Below are positions 44,977 through 55,559 of a stretch of DNA of 64,000 nucleotides, piece after piece. Within the stretch, counting starts at the first letter, position 1; each line of letters opens with the position of its first letter. The translations under genes were made by a program, and so were the position numbers. Source of the DNA: Alentia gelatinosa (taxonomy: Eukaryota > Annelida > Polychaeta > Phyllodocida > Polynoidae). The DNA is taken from contig OX465584.1 of assembly GCA_950022655.1 (NCBI GenBank), positions 46,792,723 through 46,856,722 on the forward strand, in the 5' to 3' direction. Under the pieces are notes generated by a model. The model was not told the origin of the DNA, did not search any database, and saw nothing but the letters and a program-made list of their open reading frames with translations.

Positions 44977-45359
44977 TCGCGGGGCGCACCGTAGCCGTTT
45001 TTTGCCCCGTGTCCTTGTTGTGGGAGCATATCCGCCCTCGGGTCGACCGCCCGGAGCGTGTGTCCGGCCTGGGGTGCGTGTCCGGCCTGGGGTGCTCGCC
45101 GGGGTGCTGGTGTGGGCGCAGCCTGCCCGTTGTCATATCCCATTGTGTATCCAAGTTTCCGGTTACATGCGTGTAACGAATGTCCGCACTGCCTCCCCAC
45201 GGAGTCGCAGTACGAACACACGTGCAACCATCTCACGGGTCCGTCGTCGTGGCCGTTCCTATGGCGGCACCCCTTCTCAGAATTAAATTGCCTGCATGGC
45301 AACTCCCGTCCTCGGGCCATTCCCGCGTCGGCGCCGCTGGTGAGCGTCCCAGTCGTCAT
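44973..45359 (-). CDS. Zinc-binding gag continuation
   Basis: About 128 residues with a Cys/His cluster: CRQFNSEKGCRHRNGH, then HVCSYCD, CGHSLHAC. This spacing resembles the nucleic-acid-binding tail of DIRS/Ngaro gag proteins. The rest is Pro/Gln/Arg-rich (APRRAPQAGHAPQAGH, a direct repeat). Its ATG overlaps the gag stop as ATGA (45356-45359), and its own TGA overlaps the first codon of the listed pol frame as GTGA (44973-44976). It may be translated by reinitiation or frameshifting, or an indel may have split one gag frame. Confidence 0.65.
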   Translation of the reverse strand: MTTGTLTSGADAGMARGRELPCRQFNSEKGCRHRNGHDDGPVRWLHVCSYCDSVGRQCGHSLHACNRKLGYTMGYDNGQAAPTPAPRRAPQAGHAPQAGHTLRAVDPRADMLPQQGHGAKNGYGAPRE

Positions 45360-46018
45360 TGCGAGTCGGACTCGCTCCTCCTGGATCCGGCCGGCCGGCT
45401 CTGGGCGTCGATCGAAACCTGATGTAAATGTTTTAACATGGCCTCACGGTCTACGGGGTCGACCGCACGGTCATCCCCGAGCAGCCCAATGAATGCACTC
45501 AGGTATTCCAGGGGTCCTAGGGTTCCCCTCAGTTCTAGTTTCTGCGACAACGTGTAAACCCCTTCCCTATCCACGAACATGTAAGGTTTACTGATCAAAC
45601 GAGTAACGTGAATATCGGATTGAAGCTTACCAGCCGTCTTGTCGTGGCGGATGGCCTCACGGTCGAGCTCACATTGAATGTACGGATCCCCGGCGTAGCG
45701 GTCTCGTAGCTGGCGGGGTGAAGGCATGGCGCGGGCGGCTTGTTCCTCGGCCCAGTCACGTGTCCGTACTTCTGCGACTGACCGAACCGTAGGGGGAGAT
45801 GCCCGTCCCGCCGACCGTTGCGTCTGCATCTGGATGAGTGCGTCCAGTTTCTTACTCATATCGGACAGTCCGGTCTCTACGGCCACAAGGTGGGCCGACC
45901 AGAGACTACCGGCCTGAGACGCGGACTCCACGTGGTCGCTCTCCCTCACGGTTGACTCCGAGGCCTGATCCGTGGACGTGGAGGCGCCCGCTTGCGCGCG
46001 TGTCGTTGGTGGAGCCAT
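45356..46018 (-). CDS. gag-like ORF
   Basis: A 220-residue frame from an ATG at 46016-46018. It has a Ser/Thr/Ala-rich N-terminus (MAPPTTRAQAGASTSTDQAS), a helical segment (LSDMSKKLDALIQMQTQ), and a C-terminal half with LRDRYAGDPYIQCELDREAI and LEYLSAFIGLLGDDRAV. The sequence has the size and position of a YR-retrotransposon gag. It stops at TGA 45356-45358, before the Cys/His cluster, which sits in the overlapping ORF. No lesion is evident within it. Confidence 0.7.
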   Translation of the reverse strand: MAPPTTRAQAGASTSTDQASESTVRESDHVESASQAGSLWSAHLVAVETGLSDMSKKLDALIQMQTQRSAGRASPPTVRSVAEVRTRDWAEEQAARAMPSPRQLRDRYAGDPYIQCELDREAIRHDKTAGKLQSDIHVTRLISKPYMFVDREGVYTLSQKLELRGTLGPLEYLSAFIGLLGDDRAVDPVDREAMLKHLHQVSIDAQSRPAGSRRSESDSQ

Positions 46019-46019
46019 C

Positions 46020-46330
46020 CTATCTGTTCCTTTTTCACTAATTTACTTCGCCCGTATTTAGACCTTGTCTCTGCACGGTCAGACACTCGGGGAGTATCTG
46101 AGGACGGCATGGAGAGGTGGCCAAAAGTTGGGAAAGAAAAGTACGTGTGTACGTAGTGAAGTACAGGAGCAGAATGAGGAGGAGGTCAGAGCGGCGGTGG
46201 GCCACGTGACCGCGGGGTTCACGTGACCGACACCAGGGGGAGAGCGCAGGGTGCGCGGGGGGAGTGTCAGGGGGAGCAATGACCACCCCTGACCAACGGC
46301 CATGGGTCACCCATTTGTAGCTTTAATAAT
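46020..46330 (-). promoter_or_regulatory. Upstream region of YR retrotransposon
   Basis: GC-rich leader on the minus strand upstream of gag, with CACGTGA occurring twice near 46203 and 46220, and an abrupt change to AT-rich DNA at about 46318. The composition break probably marks the element's right border. No terminal repeat is recognised. Confidence 0.4.
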
Positions 46331-46334
46331 ATTG

Positions 46335-47080
46335 TTCTTTTCATCCCTCATGAAAAAAGATATTTCATAATCATAATATTTTGTCAAAAAAATCATTCTC
46401 TTGAACTCTCCTTACTATCCTTTCATAAAACCAAAAATATACCTTTAAGATTGTATTACTCTTTCACCCTTTCAATTTGTCACTAACCGTTCATTTCTAT
46501 AATATTTGTCACCTCGTTGTAAAAGCCGTCCTTCCAACAACAACAAAATTCCATAAGCATTCATCATGTCCTTCACTTTTCTTGCTATTCATCGTATTCC
46601 ATTTATTGATAATTCATAAGAAAATTGAATGAGGGTCGGGGTACTTCGGGAGGCGTAAATTCTGCTATGGTTGTTTCCCGGCCTAAGGGCCCTGATCCAT
46701 TAAGCTCCTGATATGCTCCGACAGGGGGCCATTGCTCCACGTTAGTGATACAGGTTTGGATCGCCGAATAGTGACCTGAGGGCCTTAAGTTGCTCCCGAC
46801 AATGAGCGGATCATGTCGGAATCGCAATGCCGCACTGCCGTGTAAAACATGGACTTTAACGATTATTTTTAGGCATACCTCCAACTCATGGCGTATCATT
46901 TGCAGATCGCATCACTTCAGTCCCCCGTTCTTCTACCTTCAGGAAATAGTCATCCACACTACACGATGTCAGCCCAGCTCTGACTGTGGCGCCATCTGTA
47001 TTTAATAATGAACTCGTAACTCTTAAATACGTCCCTGCGCCTTACTGGCGACGGGGCAAGTATTTGACTGTCCGAGAATT
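46335..47080. other. No gene seen
   Basis: AT-rich sequence, then average composition. No splice-supported frames or repeat relation. Confidence 0.45.
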
Positions 47081-47085
47081 TGTTA

Positions 47086-47300
47086 AGCCTATAAGACAGC
47101 GACCCGACCATTATGCCTGATCACATCTTTGACCGACGAATCCGCCAGGTCAGTTAGAATCGGGCCGCTGTACGCACTTCACAGACCCGATTTAAACCGG
47201 GTCGGGCGTTACTAGCGTTGGGGTAATGACCGACTCTGCCCGACCTTAATCGTGTCGCTGTACGCACTTCACTGACTGTTCCCGATTCTGAGAAGGCCGT
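47086..47300. mobile_element. MITE family D, copy D4, left part
   Basis: Starts AGCCTATAAGACAGCGACCC after TTA (47083-47085) and carries CCGACGAATCCGCCAGGTCA and CCCGATTTAAACCGGGTCGG. The segment CGCTGTACGCACTTCACAGA occurs twice (about 47168 and 47255) in slightly different form. The right end with its inverted repeat is missing. Confidence 0.6.
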
Positions 47301-47309
47301 ACACCTGTG

Positions 47310-48235
47310 AACATCAGGCCTATGCTTACTGACCTATACTCAGTATATATAGTAAACAGTTCATATTTCACGGTGGTAAAAAGATATGATGTACGACCTG
47401 GTGTGACATGTAAAACCCGTTTTGCCACTGCATAACTGCACCAAACAAGCAAAAAAAAGCAGAAAATGAACAAATATGCAGGAGAAATTATACAGGTAAC
47501 GACACAATATTTTTATGAATACATTTCCGGTATCAAAATGCGTTTAAAATGGGGGAGAAAGCACTATGAAACTGAAAGAAGGACTACTTGTCTACATCGA
47601 CGTAGCAGGGGGCTGTTGATCAATATTTTGTCATCCTTGAGACTGGACGACACGACATATCGAACGATGAACGACATACTGGGAAGTATAAACTTGTCGT
47701 TTGCATCAGCATTATCGTCCGTACAAAATGTCGTACAATTAACCTATTTCCAAGGCCTTATACATTTCCTATTTATTTACGATACACACTGATGAACTAT
47801 CGAGCGATGCAGTGGTATGTCTGAGAGTGGTGCAGTACCTGCATGTCAGTGCCAAGGGTGAAACATTTGCTGTAAAACGATTCAATCGTTAAGAAAAAAA
47901 TGAAATTTGGTATACATGTTTCATAAATGAATGGAAATCTCTGTTGAAAATATCTTCTAATTTGGAATGAATTTAGTGCATGAAAAACGAGTGTGACATC
48001 GGCTACGACAGGTCTAGAAGTGTCTTCCGGGATGACAAATGGATAAGAAATTGACATTTTCAAAATGAGCGATTTTTTATGCTACACCACCTACAACATT
48101 TCATTTTCTCGTCTCGTCAAAGGCTTATACGCCTACAACATTCTTTTTTTTGCTACGTTTTGGCACCAACAAGACTTTTTTGTAGCATAGAATTATTACT
48201 CAACGGCCCCCAGGATCGTACATGTATGAACGGAC
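47310..48235. other. No gene called
   Basis: Open frames at 47466-47792 (plus) and 48063-47797 (minus) have no recognisable domains or splice signals. Confidence 0.4.
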
Positions 48236-48239
48236 CTGT

Positions 48240-48525
48240 AACCTGTTTCATTAGTTTCATGACATGTCTGTGACACCATACAGACATTGGGGTTGTCTAG
48301 TTTCGTGACAACACAAGTAGCTGCCCCTAGGAAAAGACAGACCTCAGACATAAGAATTAGATGAATCTACACATCATGGACCTGTTTCACTAGTTTCGTG
48401 ACAAAAGTGGCACCAACAGTGCAAGCAAGAACGGACAAAACGAAGATTAATGTCTAGTTCTTTTGAAACCGGACAAACCGGACACGCCATCTAGACCTTT
48501 CACGAAACTAGTGAAACGGGTCCCT
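48240..48525 (+). mobile_element. B element, copy 3
   Basis: ACCTGTTTCATTAGTTTCAT on the left and ACGAAACTAGTGAAACGGGT on the right, with ACATTGGGGTTGTCTAGTTT and GGAAAAGACAGACCTCAGAC inside, as in the copy at 26449. It is slightly shorter than the other copies and the left terminus is damaged. Confidence 0.7.
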
Positions 48526-48879
48526 GTTCTGAATTCCCTAATTTGTCTTCGAAAAGCAATAAAAGACAAATTACTATGAATTTGAAATATTCCAAGGTGT
48601 TTCATAAAGGGAAAGTAGCCCAGGTATCTAATCTTTAAATGAATACTCACTCAATGACTTGAAAATACGCCCCTCTGCCTATATATGTGCTAGATCCATT
48701 TTCCCAGTGTAGCAGCCATATCATAGGTTTGTCTGAAGGTGTGGCAAGCGATGGGCGAGGTCCCCTAAGGGCTCTATTTCCCTTGATATGATACTGAAAT
48801 GTCTGTCCTGTGTATTTGTTTTGTCCTATAATAGGCCCTGTATAACGTATTGTATAGTCTATAACACATTGTATAATGC

Positions 48880-49180
48880 TGTTTACTATAAACCCATGCC
48901 GTATATACTGTATATATGCACCGTTTTGGCATATGACGTAAAAATACTGTACGGACCAGCGGTCCATACACTAAAATACGGACCACCTTGACATACACAT
49001 TTAATAAAAATTTGGTTGTTAAGAAAAATGAAATTGATTTTTTTTTTAAATTTAGGGTATATAGTAAATATATAACGTCCAACCATGCTTGTACAAGTCA
49101 CAGAACTCGATGATAATTTACAGTTTGTACGGAACTCGTAAACGCCTCGGTCCGTACAAACCGTAAATTAGCATGGCGGC
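48880..49180 (-). mobile_element. Z element, copy 2 (inverted, one arm truncated)
   Basis: The tail comes first on the plus strand (ATGCCGTATATACTGTATAT, GTCCATACACTAAAATACGG). The hairpin follows: GTCCAACCATGCTTGTACAA, GTTTGTACGGAACTCGTAAA and inverted CGGTCCGTACAAACCGTAAA. The far arm stops at about 49165, so the outer inverted end is lost. A K element follows directly. Confidence 0.7.
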
Positions 49181-49206
49181 GGGTAGGTGGAAATGCCACA
49201 TATTAA

Positions 49207-49365
49207 ATACACAATATTGACTGGTTTCAGATACAAGCGGCCGTATGCTCCGAGGATTTGACGCGTAGTAATATCCGAGCGTATGCGAGGATGTTGTGCA
49301 GCATCAACTCCGAGGAGCATACAACCGCTTTTATCTGAAGCCAGTCTATATTGTATTTATTATCC
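49207..49365. mobile_element. K hairpin element, copy 2
   Basis: Outer arms ACACAATATTGACTGGTTTC and inverted counterpart (AGCCAGTCTATATTGT). Inner arms AGATACAAGCGGCCGTATGC / GCATACAACCGCTTTTATCT. Tip region GTAATATCCGAGCGTATGCG / AGGATGTTG. It abuts the truncated Z copy. Confidence 0.7.
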
Positions 49366-49369
49366 ACCT

Positions 49370-50815
49370 TTTCCTGACAAGTGGCATACCAATATTAGTT
49401 TATTTGAGTTTTGCACTATTTTTCCGTACGCTCTACGATGGATATTGACGCATATATATTGCTTTCCGCCCGACATGCTCTACGATGCAGAAGGTCTTCG
49501 TCGTAGTATATCTCGTCTTGATTCACCGATTTGGCATCTATATACAAAGAAAATCATTCAGTGGTTCCCACGCGCAGATCGGTGCCGAATAATCGGCTAA
49601 CGGAAACGGGCTTTGTAGGTGAGCTCAATTAATCGGTGCAGTTTTTCGTCAGACAATGTAAAATAACAAATCCTGTTGGTTTTAATATTTGTTACGTCCC
49701 CAGAGTACAGACCCACCACATGATACGCATTTGTGAAATACTCACAGGACAGGTGCATAGTGCGTTATTTTAATTAGTAAAAGTCGTAATTCTGCTAATG
49801 AGTTCTGCAAATGGCTTTAGACTAAAATCGCTCTAGATGTGTTCACTACAAGAAAATAATTAGATCCGCTACGACTAAACTCACATTTCTACCAAATAGA
49901 GGTGAATCAAAGAGGCACCTATCACAATCTATTATTTTACCGCATATACATCTGTGACATGCATATTTTTCGCCAGAGGATATTTTATGATATGAGTGGA
50001 TGAAGTTCTGATTTTAGGGAAAAAAAACTCCTGGTATTATTGGTGCAAATAAATCTTGCAAAATATTACTTTTTGACTGTCTTTCATATACAAGAGGGAG
50101 AACTAATAGATTTTCTTTGAATAAGCCATGTCCACTCTGCTAATAGTTTTTTTATGCTGTTCACTTCCATAAATAAATTAGGGACTATAAATAAGTCAGT
50201 ATTACCTTTAGTTTCACGTCTAAATGTTACCATAGGCTATTATCATTTTTTACCTATATAGAATCTAGTTCCCAACTGGGCTTGTCACAAGCCTGTTCCT
50301 TTTTAAAGATTTTTTCATTATACCGGAGTTTCCATTTTGGAGTGTTGAACTACCATCCTCCACTGGCTCCAGTTGCAGTCTTCCCATGTTCAGATTTTGG
50401 GCCTACGTGGTCAAAATGCAAATTACTTGTAATAAGAATTACAGTTGTCTCCAGAATTCTTCAGTGGGATAGAATAATTTATCCAGACTTTGATATGTTC
50501 AAAATAAACTTGTTGTTTCTGTAAGTGTCCGGTCAGTCGAGTGGTGGTGTCTTCGGTTGGTAGAGAATGCAGGCACCGATCCCTGCTTTGTGGTGACTCC
50601 GGTGAGCCTGTGCATATAAGTGCTACGGGTAACTTGGTCTGAGAGAGGTTACTCTGTGCGTTCCTCCATGTAGAGTGAACCCTTTGGAGCCTCACAATAG
50701 TGGTAGTAGCTTTTTCCGAACCCTCTTGGTGGTTGAGGTAGGGAACTTCCTTCGGCTTGTGGACTTACTCCACCGGCATTATTTGGCATTCCGATGCCAA
50801 AGTACTGTATAGAAA
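49370..50815. other. No gene called
   Basis: A frame at 50282-50524 and others lack splice or similarity support. No repeat relation is identified. Confidence 0.4.
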
Positions 50816-50821
50816 AGTATT

Positions 50822-50985
50822 AATAAATACACAATCACTAGTTTCAGATACAAGCGGCAGTAATCTCAGAGGACAAGACGCGTAGTAATCTCCGAGCGAT
50901 AGCGAGGTCATTATACAGAGTCTAGTCCGAGGAGATTACTGCCGCTTTTATCTGAAACCAGTTTATATTGTATTTATCAACCACA
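50822..50985. mobile_element. K hairpin element, copy 3
   Basis: Arms TTTCAGATACAAGCGGCAGT / ACTGCCGCTTTTATCTGAAA and CTCAGAGGACAAGACGCG. Tip GTAATCTCCGAGCGATAGCG / AGGTCATTAT. The outer arms agree well with copy 2; the middle matches copies 1 and 2 only in layout and short words (CGCGTAGTAAT is common to all). Confidence 0.75.
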
Positions 50986-51339
50986 GTTCCTTGCTAATAA
51001 TTATGATGCTCTTCTGAAACTTGACCGATGCGCCCTCTATCGTTAATGAAAATATCGTTCTTAAAATGCCCGTGAGGTGGCAGTTATGTATCCCTTCGCC
51101 ATGTTGGTTTCATGGTGTCATCGGAGGATGGACCAAACGCTAAAATACAGGACAAAACAAGGTAGGTACTTGTTGACAACTATAATCGGACCGATTATAG
51201 AAGATTATATAGTGTAGGACACAATGCCACAGATGTATTCACCAAACTTGGAATATAGACACTGTCAATTGCGATCTTGTGATCACAATATCGTCTGCTG
51301 TTGTCATCTTGTGTCAAACTCAAAACGACATTCGCCGAT

Positions 51340-51690
51340 ATAGCGATAGGGGGGCATGCATTATTAGTTTGTGCTCTTGGGACTTTTTCTGTAAACTCCT
51401 GATCTTAAATTATTAGAAGAAGATTACGGTTATCCTTAATCATCTTCTTGTAAATTACACACTCCCAATGCGTTTCCTATGGAGACTCCATAATCGGTGG
51501 TTAATAGATATCACGATAGGTAGCGTGCATATATTAGTTTGAATTCCGCTCGCTAGGGGCCTGATGACTTTGGGAACTATTTCCAGTAATCTCCTGAAGG
51601 AGATTACCGGCCTCAGTAATCTGGTAGCAAAATACTCAGACCCAATGCTATTCCTATGGAGACTCCGTATCAGATGGTTAATAAAGATTG
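51340..51690 (+). repeat. Two diverged direct repeats of ~170 bp
   Basis: Both units run from CGATAGG..GCATGC/GTGCAT..ATTAGTTTG to CCAATGC..TTCCTATGGAGACTCC and GGTTAATA. Each carries a small hairpin at the same place (AGAAGATTACGG...ATCTTCTTG in the first; TAATCTCCTGAAGGAGATTA in the second). The phrase CTCCATAGGAAAT near 38900 is similar, so the repeat is dispersed. Confidence 0.65.
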
Positions 51691-51699
51691 TTTACCTAA

Positions 51700-53010
51700 T
51701 ATCTGGAGCCTGGTTTTGTGTTATCTGGGATCTGTAGACGACATCCGAAGACTGACTACAAACTGGGAAACATCCAAACCAATCTATGTAACACCACAGA
51801 GTGTGGCATAGTCTCACCGTTGGGATAGAGATAGTCTAACCCAGGGGGTGGGGATCTGGGAAATAAAAGAACCAGCGCACCTCTACATTTCTATACACAG
51901 AGCAAGTCTATTTGCCATTGTCTTGAATAAGGTTGACAACCTTTCCAGAAGATGATTGGTTGGTTTTTGGTGTTGTATATAGCCCATGGACCACATACAT
52001 GCCCTGTACGTCACAAACGTGTTGTGTAGCTATAGATATGAAATAGACCCATTTTCCACTAACCGACGAGAATGGCACCAATTAAAAGTAAAAGTCTGTT
52101 GAACGTCGGTATCTAAAGATCAGTGAGGGTACTGTACTCCAAACACAATGACCATCATCGACAATTTTAAACCCCTTTGGTTCTGTTGGTCTTTGACCGA
52201 GTCAGTCTGTGGTGGCCTCATTTCGCAATCAATGCACAATTAATTGGTGAACAATTCTCTGTTTACATGTATGTTTTCATTGCCTGCTTTCTCATCATTG
52301 GTTCTCGACTGCAGATCGATAGCAAAACGTCGTCCAAGGGAAAATGGCTCATAGGTAGGAGAGGGTGGTATGTAGTAATACCAATGCTTCTGAAGCTCTG
52401 GGAAACGATGGCCAATGGCAGGTTTTAGCTCTCCGGCACATAAGTTGCATAACTATGAGGAAAGTCCCACAGAACTAGATATAAGGAGTATGCGATTTAT
52501 GTGAAGGTCTTCAAACAGGTATGTAGCTTCCAACAGAGGCATTCTTCCTGCGTTGTCGTTCCTATTGAACTTCCGATGACGTCCGTCGCATAATACAGGT
52601 GCCAAATACTACTACAACACAATTCCTAGAGTCATGCGTCATTCTCACCTACACAAAAATAATACATGATTAGAAAAATAAAAATATCCATCGTTGAAGC
52701 GACAACGTCAATGCAAAAAGTAGAAAAAATACTGCACTGTACTACAATCTGTAGTCTAGCCTAGCCAGAGCAGAACTGCTAATAAACTAGTGGCAGCCAC
52801 TGTCAATCTTGACAAATAACCCCTTTTCAAATAGTCAACATTTAGTGTATTGTGTAGGTCACTGATTTGATGTCTAAGTTTCATGTGTATTGCACTACCC
52901 TCAGCACTTAAAAAAAAAATTGTAGTGTTTTTATGTCTCGCTTATTTGCACTGTCAAGAACCTACTGCACACTAATGTTGGTTGTATTATTACTTTGTAA
53001 ACATGTAGTG
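51700..53010. other. No gene called
   Basis: A plus-strand frame at 52177-52428 is hydrophobic in part (VYMYVFIACFLIIGS) but has no splice context. There is no recognisable similarity. Confidence 0.35.
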
Positions 53011-53014
53011 CCAC

Positions 53015-53865
53015 CTATTTAGATATCGGCCCTCTTATCTTATCCAGCTTAAAGATACAGGCGTTACTACTTTTGACCATTTCATTGACCTGTTTACTCA
53101 TTTTCAGTTCACTGTTAAAGATCATCCCTAGGTATTTATATTGCTTAACCTCTTTAAATTCTGTTTCACAACAATCAAGATCAAGTTGAGAAAAGTAAAG
53201 TCTACGTCTGCTTGTCGCTATCCAACTTGTTCGTGTTTCTTGTTTTATGCCATTTGCTCTGCTCCCGCCCACTACATTGTTTACTCCCGATTGCAAATTA
53301 AGCGCTTTACCCGTTTCTCCATTAATATGCGGTAATTATATAGAACATCCTGACCATACTGTACAAGCTACAATTCACGGTTCGCACGGAACGAGGCGTT
53401 TACGGCGAGTTCCGTACAAACCATGAATTATTATCGAGTTTTTTGGCTTGTGCAAACATAGTAGGTCGTTCTATATTTACTATATACCCGAAATTGAAAA
53501 GAAAAAATCATTTGGCATAACAACTAATATTCTAATAAATGTGTATGGTTAGGTGGTCCGTATAATCCTGTACGGACCACTGGTCCGTACATTATTTTTT
53601 TACGTTATATGGCGAAACGGTGCGTATTTACAGTATATACGGCATGGGTATATAGTAAAAAGAAAACCGAGTTGTCAGCGTTGTGTCTCATTTCTACATT
53701 TCATTCCCCCCCCCCCACTAAATCGTTCATAAACAAACATAATGAAGAGCAGGAGCCCGAGTACTGGCCCCTGCGGTATTCCATATTCTACCTTGTCCTT
53801 CGTAGATTGTGTACCGTTCACTATTACTTTCTGTCTTCTGTCATTCAAATGGTTTCCTAACTAGT
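53015..53865 (-). pseudogene. LINE RT fragment split by a Z element
   Basis: In the right-hand part (53865-53690) the minus strand reads EYGIPQGPVLGLLLFIMF and then HNADNSV, a degraded form of the GxPQG box and the (Y/F)ADD catalytic box. The left-hand part (53296-53015) continues with the thumb (KQYKYLGMIFNSELKMSKQV). The two halves are separated by a Z element (53338-53665). It is 5'-truncated, 3'-truncated and dead. Confidence 0.75.
53338..53665. mobile_element. Z element, copy 3, inside a LINE
   Basis: Hairpin 53338-53485: TATAGAACATCCTGACCATA and its inverted mate TAGGTCGTTCTATA, inner arms ACGGAACGAGGCG / CGGCGAGTTCCGT. The tail runs to about 53665 and ends GGCATGGGTATATAGTAAAA, like copy 1. 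It lies between two halves of one reverse transcriptase, so its presence there is a true insertion. Confidence 0.75.
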
Positions 53866-53869
53866 TTGT

Positions 53870-54885
53870 TATGTTACTGAGCAGTTATCTAAGCTATTTC
53901 AGTTTTGTCATTAGCATGGCGTGGGAAAATTATTCAATATGTATAGGACCTGACTAGACTCCCGAAGATCAACCCTCCAGGCTAAATAAACACAAAATCG
54001 GTGGCATTGAATGAAAAACACTGTATTTAAACGCAAATGGAGATGGGTGGTCACAAACCAATTTTTGGCCGCCGTCACCCAATTATCCCACATGGTTTGA
54101 TTTTGGCGGTCGGTGGTGCCATGTTCCGTAATATTGGAGAGAAAAATCGTTGTCCCCTTTTGTTTCCACCTGTGCTATTGCACAAAAAGTATCACATAGT
54201 CGGCCGGCAGTCCATAATGCCATAATCAGTGGTCATAATCGGCAGGTGGAAACGTCACATCACTGATTATTTGATACTGACCTGCATTCAGTGGCACCAC
54301 AGACAGACTTTAAAGAGAACTCAATTAATCACTGCCATTTTCATCGGCCAACGAAAAATGGCCTTTATAGAAAATAGAGTGGTGTCAGAGGTGGCTGCCA
54401 ATCAGTTACCTGACTAATGACCTCGTTTACAAAAAAAAATGGCCGGTCGGTCTGTGCAGAATAGTGGCGGCACATGGTGGATATCACTGGAAGCACGCCA
54501 CACTTGAAGAATTCCTGATGCTAAAAACTATTCAAAATCAGGTTGATTTTGACATATCAACCGCTGAGATTAAACTCATTCAGTGCGCTTAATGCCTTGA
54601 GGTATTCTCAGCATAAAATGTATAATAGCTTGAGGCAGCATTGACCAACATGAATATTTATGATTTTGAGTTTTTAAGAATTGACAGGGCAATAAAAATG
54701 AAATTTGAAGAGAATATGAATATCAAATCATGTTTTATGTGGTAACTAGGTAAAACAAACAATAAAATCAAGTATAACGTGTCTCACCACGTGGCCAGAC
54801 ACGTGCTATAGGGAGTACAGTCACTGTATTATTCATTTCACTGCTACCGTCTTCATTGTAATAACATCCCAATTCCGTTCGGCTA
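53870..54885. other. No gene called
   Basis: Short frames only. No repeat relation is identified, apart from GGTGG..CATAATCGG words near 54190-54250. Confidence 0.35.
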
Positions 54886-54888
54886 CTT

Positions 54889-55020
54889 TATAGGGAACAA
54901 AAGGTGAGCCTGCTAAAACTACAGATACCTGTGCTCAGAACACCGAAGGCTAGTAAGAACGAGGCTTATTGCTAACGCTATGGGGGTTTGAGGCTAGAAT
55001 AAGACATATAATCTAGTAAT
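54889..55020. mobile_element. H element, internally deleted copy
   Basis: Matches 36735-36990 of the H element: TAGGGAACAAAAGGTGAGCC at the left, GTAAGAACGAGGCTTATTGC, TATGGGGGTTTGAGGCTAGA, then directly AGACATATAATCT. The segment between is missing and the right inverted end is absent. Confidence 0.55.
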
Positions 55021-55039
55021 AATTTATATTTATAGTGAA

Positions 55040-55552
55040 AACTCACTCTCCCACCAAGATCTTTTGCGCTCTACTTCCTGTGGCCACTTATATCTCTGCC
55101 CCAACCTGCCTGTTTGGGCCCAAATCTAGCCCATACGCCGATTTTTGAAATATCCTAAATTCTGAGTGATTTTGGGGGTATTTTGTGTTCTTCTTGTTAA
55201 TAGAGATGAAAATTTATATGGTAAATAAAATACTCTCATTTCTGTTATTATTTATTTCAAACCAGACACAGTCTCTGGGATAACTTTCTACAGTGGCAAG
55301 CACTTCATGTGATGCAGGGCTTTGTTTTGTCAACAATGCCCATGTGCTCTTCTAATCAACTGTAAATTCCCATTATAAAATGGTTTAAGTCTGTTTGCCT
55401 TGTATAGCTTTTGACAGCCGCCTTTCTTTTTAATATGAAATGTTCGCTTGTCTCCCCTGTCTGTTGTGGATACCCAGGAAACCTGCTTTGGGTTGGGGCA
55501 GAGATTAAGCTAGCACTAGTACCACGAAAGATCTGGGGGGAGAGTGGTCAAA
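55040..55552. mobile_element. G element, MITE with ~65-bp inverted ends
   Basis: CACTCTCCCACCAAGATCTT, with ATCTCTGCCCCAACC further in, on the left. On the right, inverted, CCACTCTCCCCCCAGATCTT and the same ATCTCTGCCCCAACC. It is about 510 bp, AT-rich inside and non-coding. Only one copy is seen here. Confidence 0.6.
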
Positions 55553-55559
55553 ACTAAGA

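Larger units (their letters stand above)
41818..46018 (-). mobile_element. DIRS/Ngaro-type YR retrotransposon (coding part)
   Basis: Order on the minus strand: gag, a zinc-binding gag continuation, RT with RNase H, then tyrosine recombinase. This is the hallmark gene set of DIRS-superfamily retrotransposons, which integrate with a recombinase instead of a DDE integrase. GC is far higher than in the flanks. No methyltransferase-like domain is seen. I could not locate inverted or split direct terminal repeats, so I cannot separate DIRS from Ngaro. Three lesions (41911, 43215-43220, 43903) make this copy inactive unless they are sequencing errors. Confidence 0.85.
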
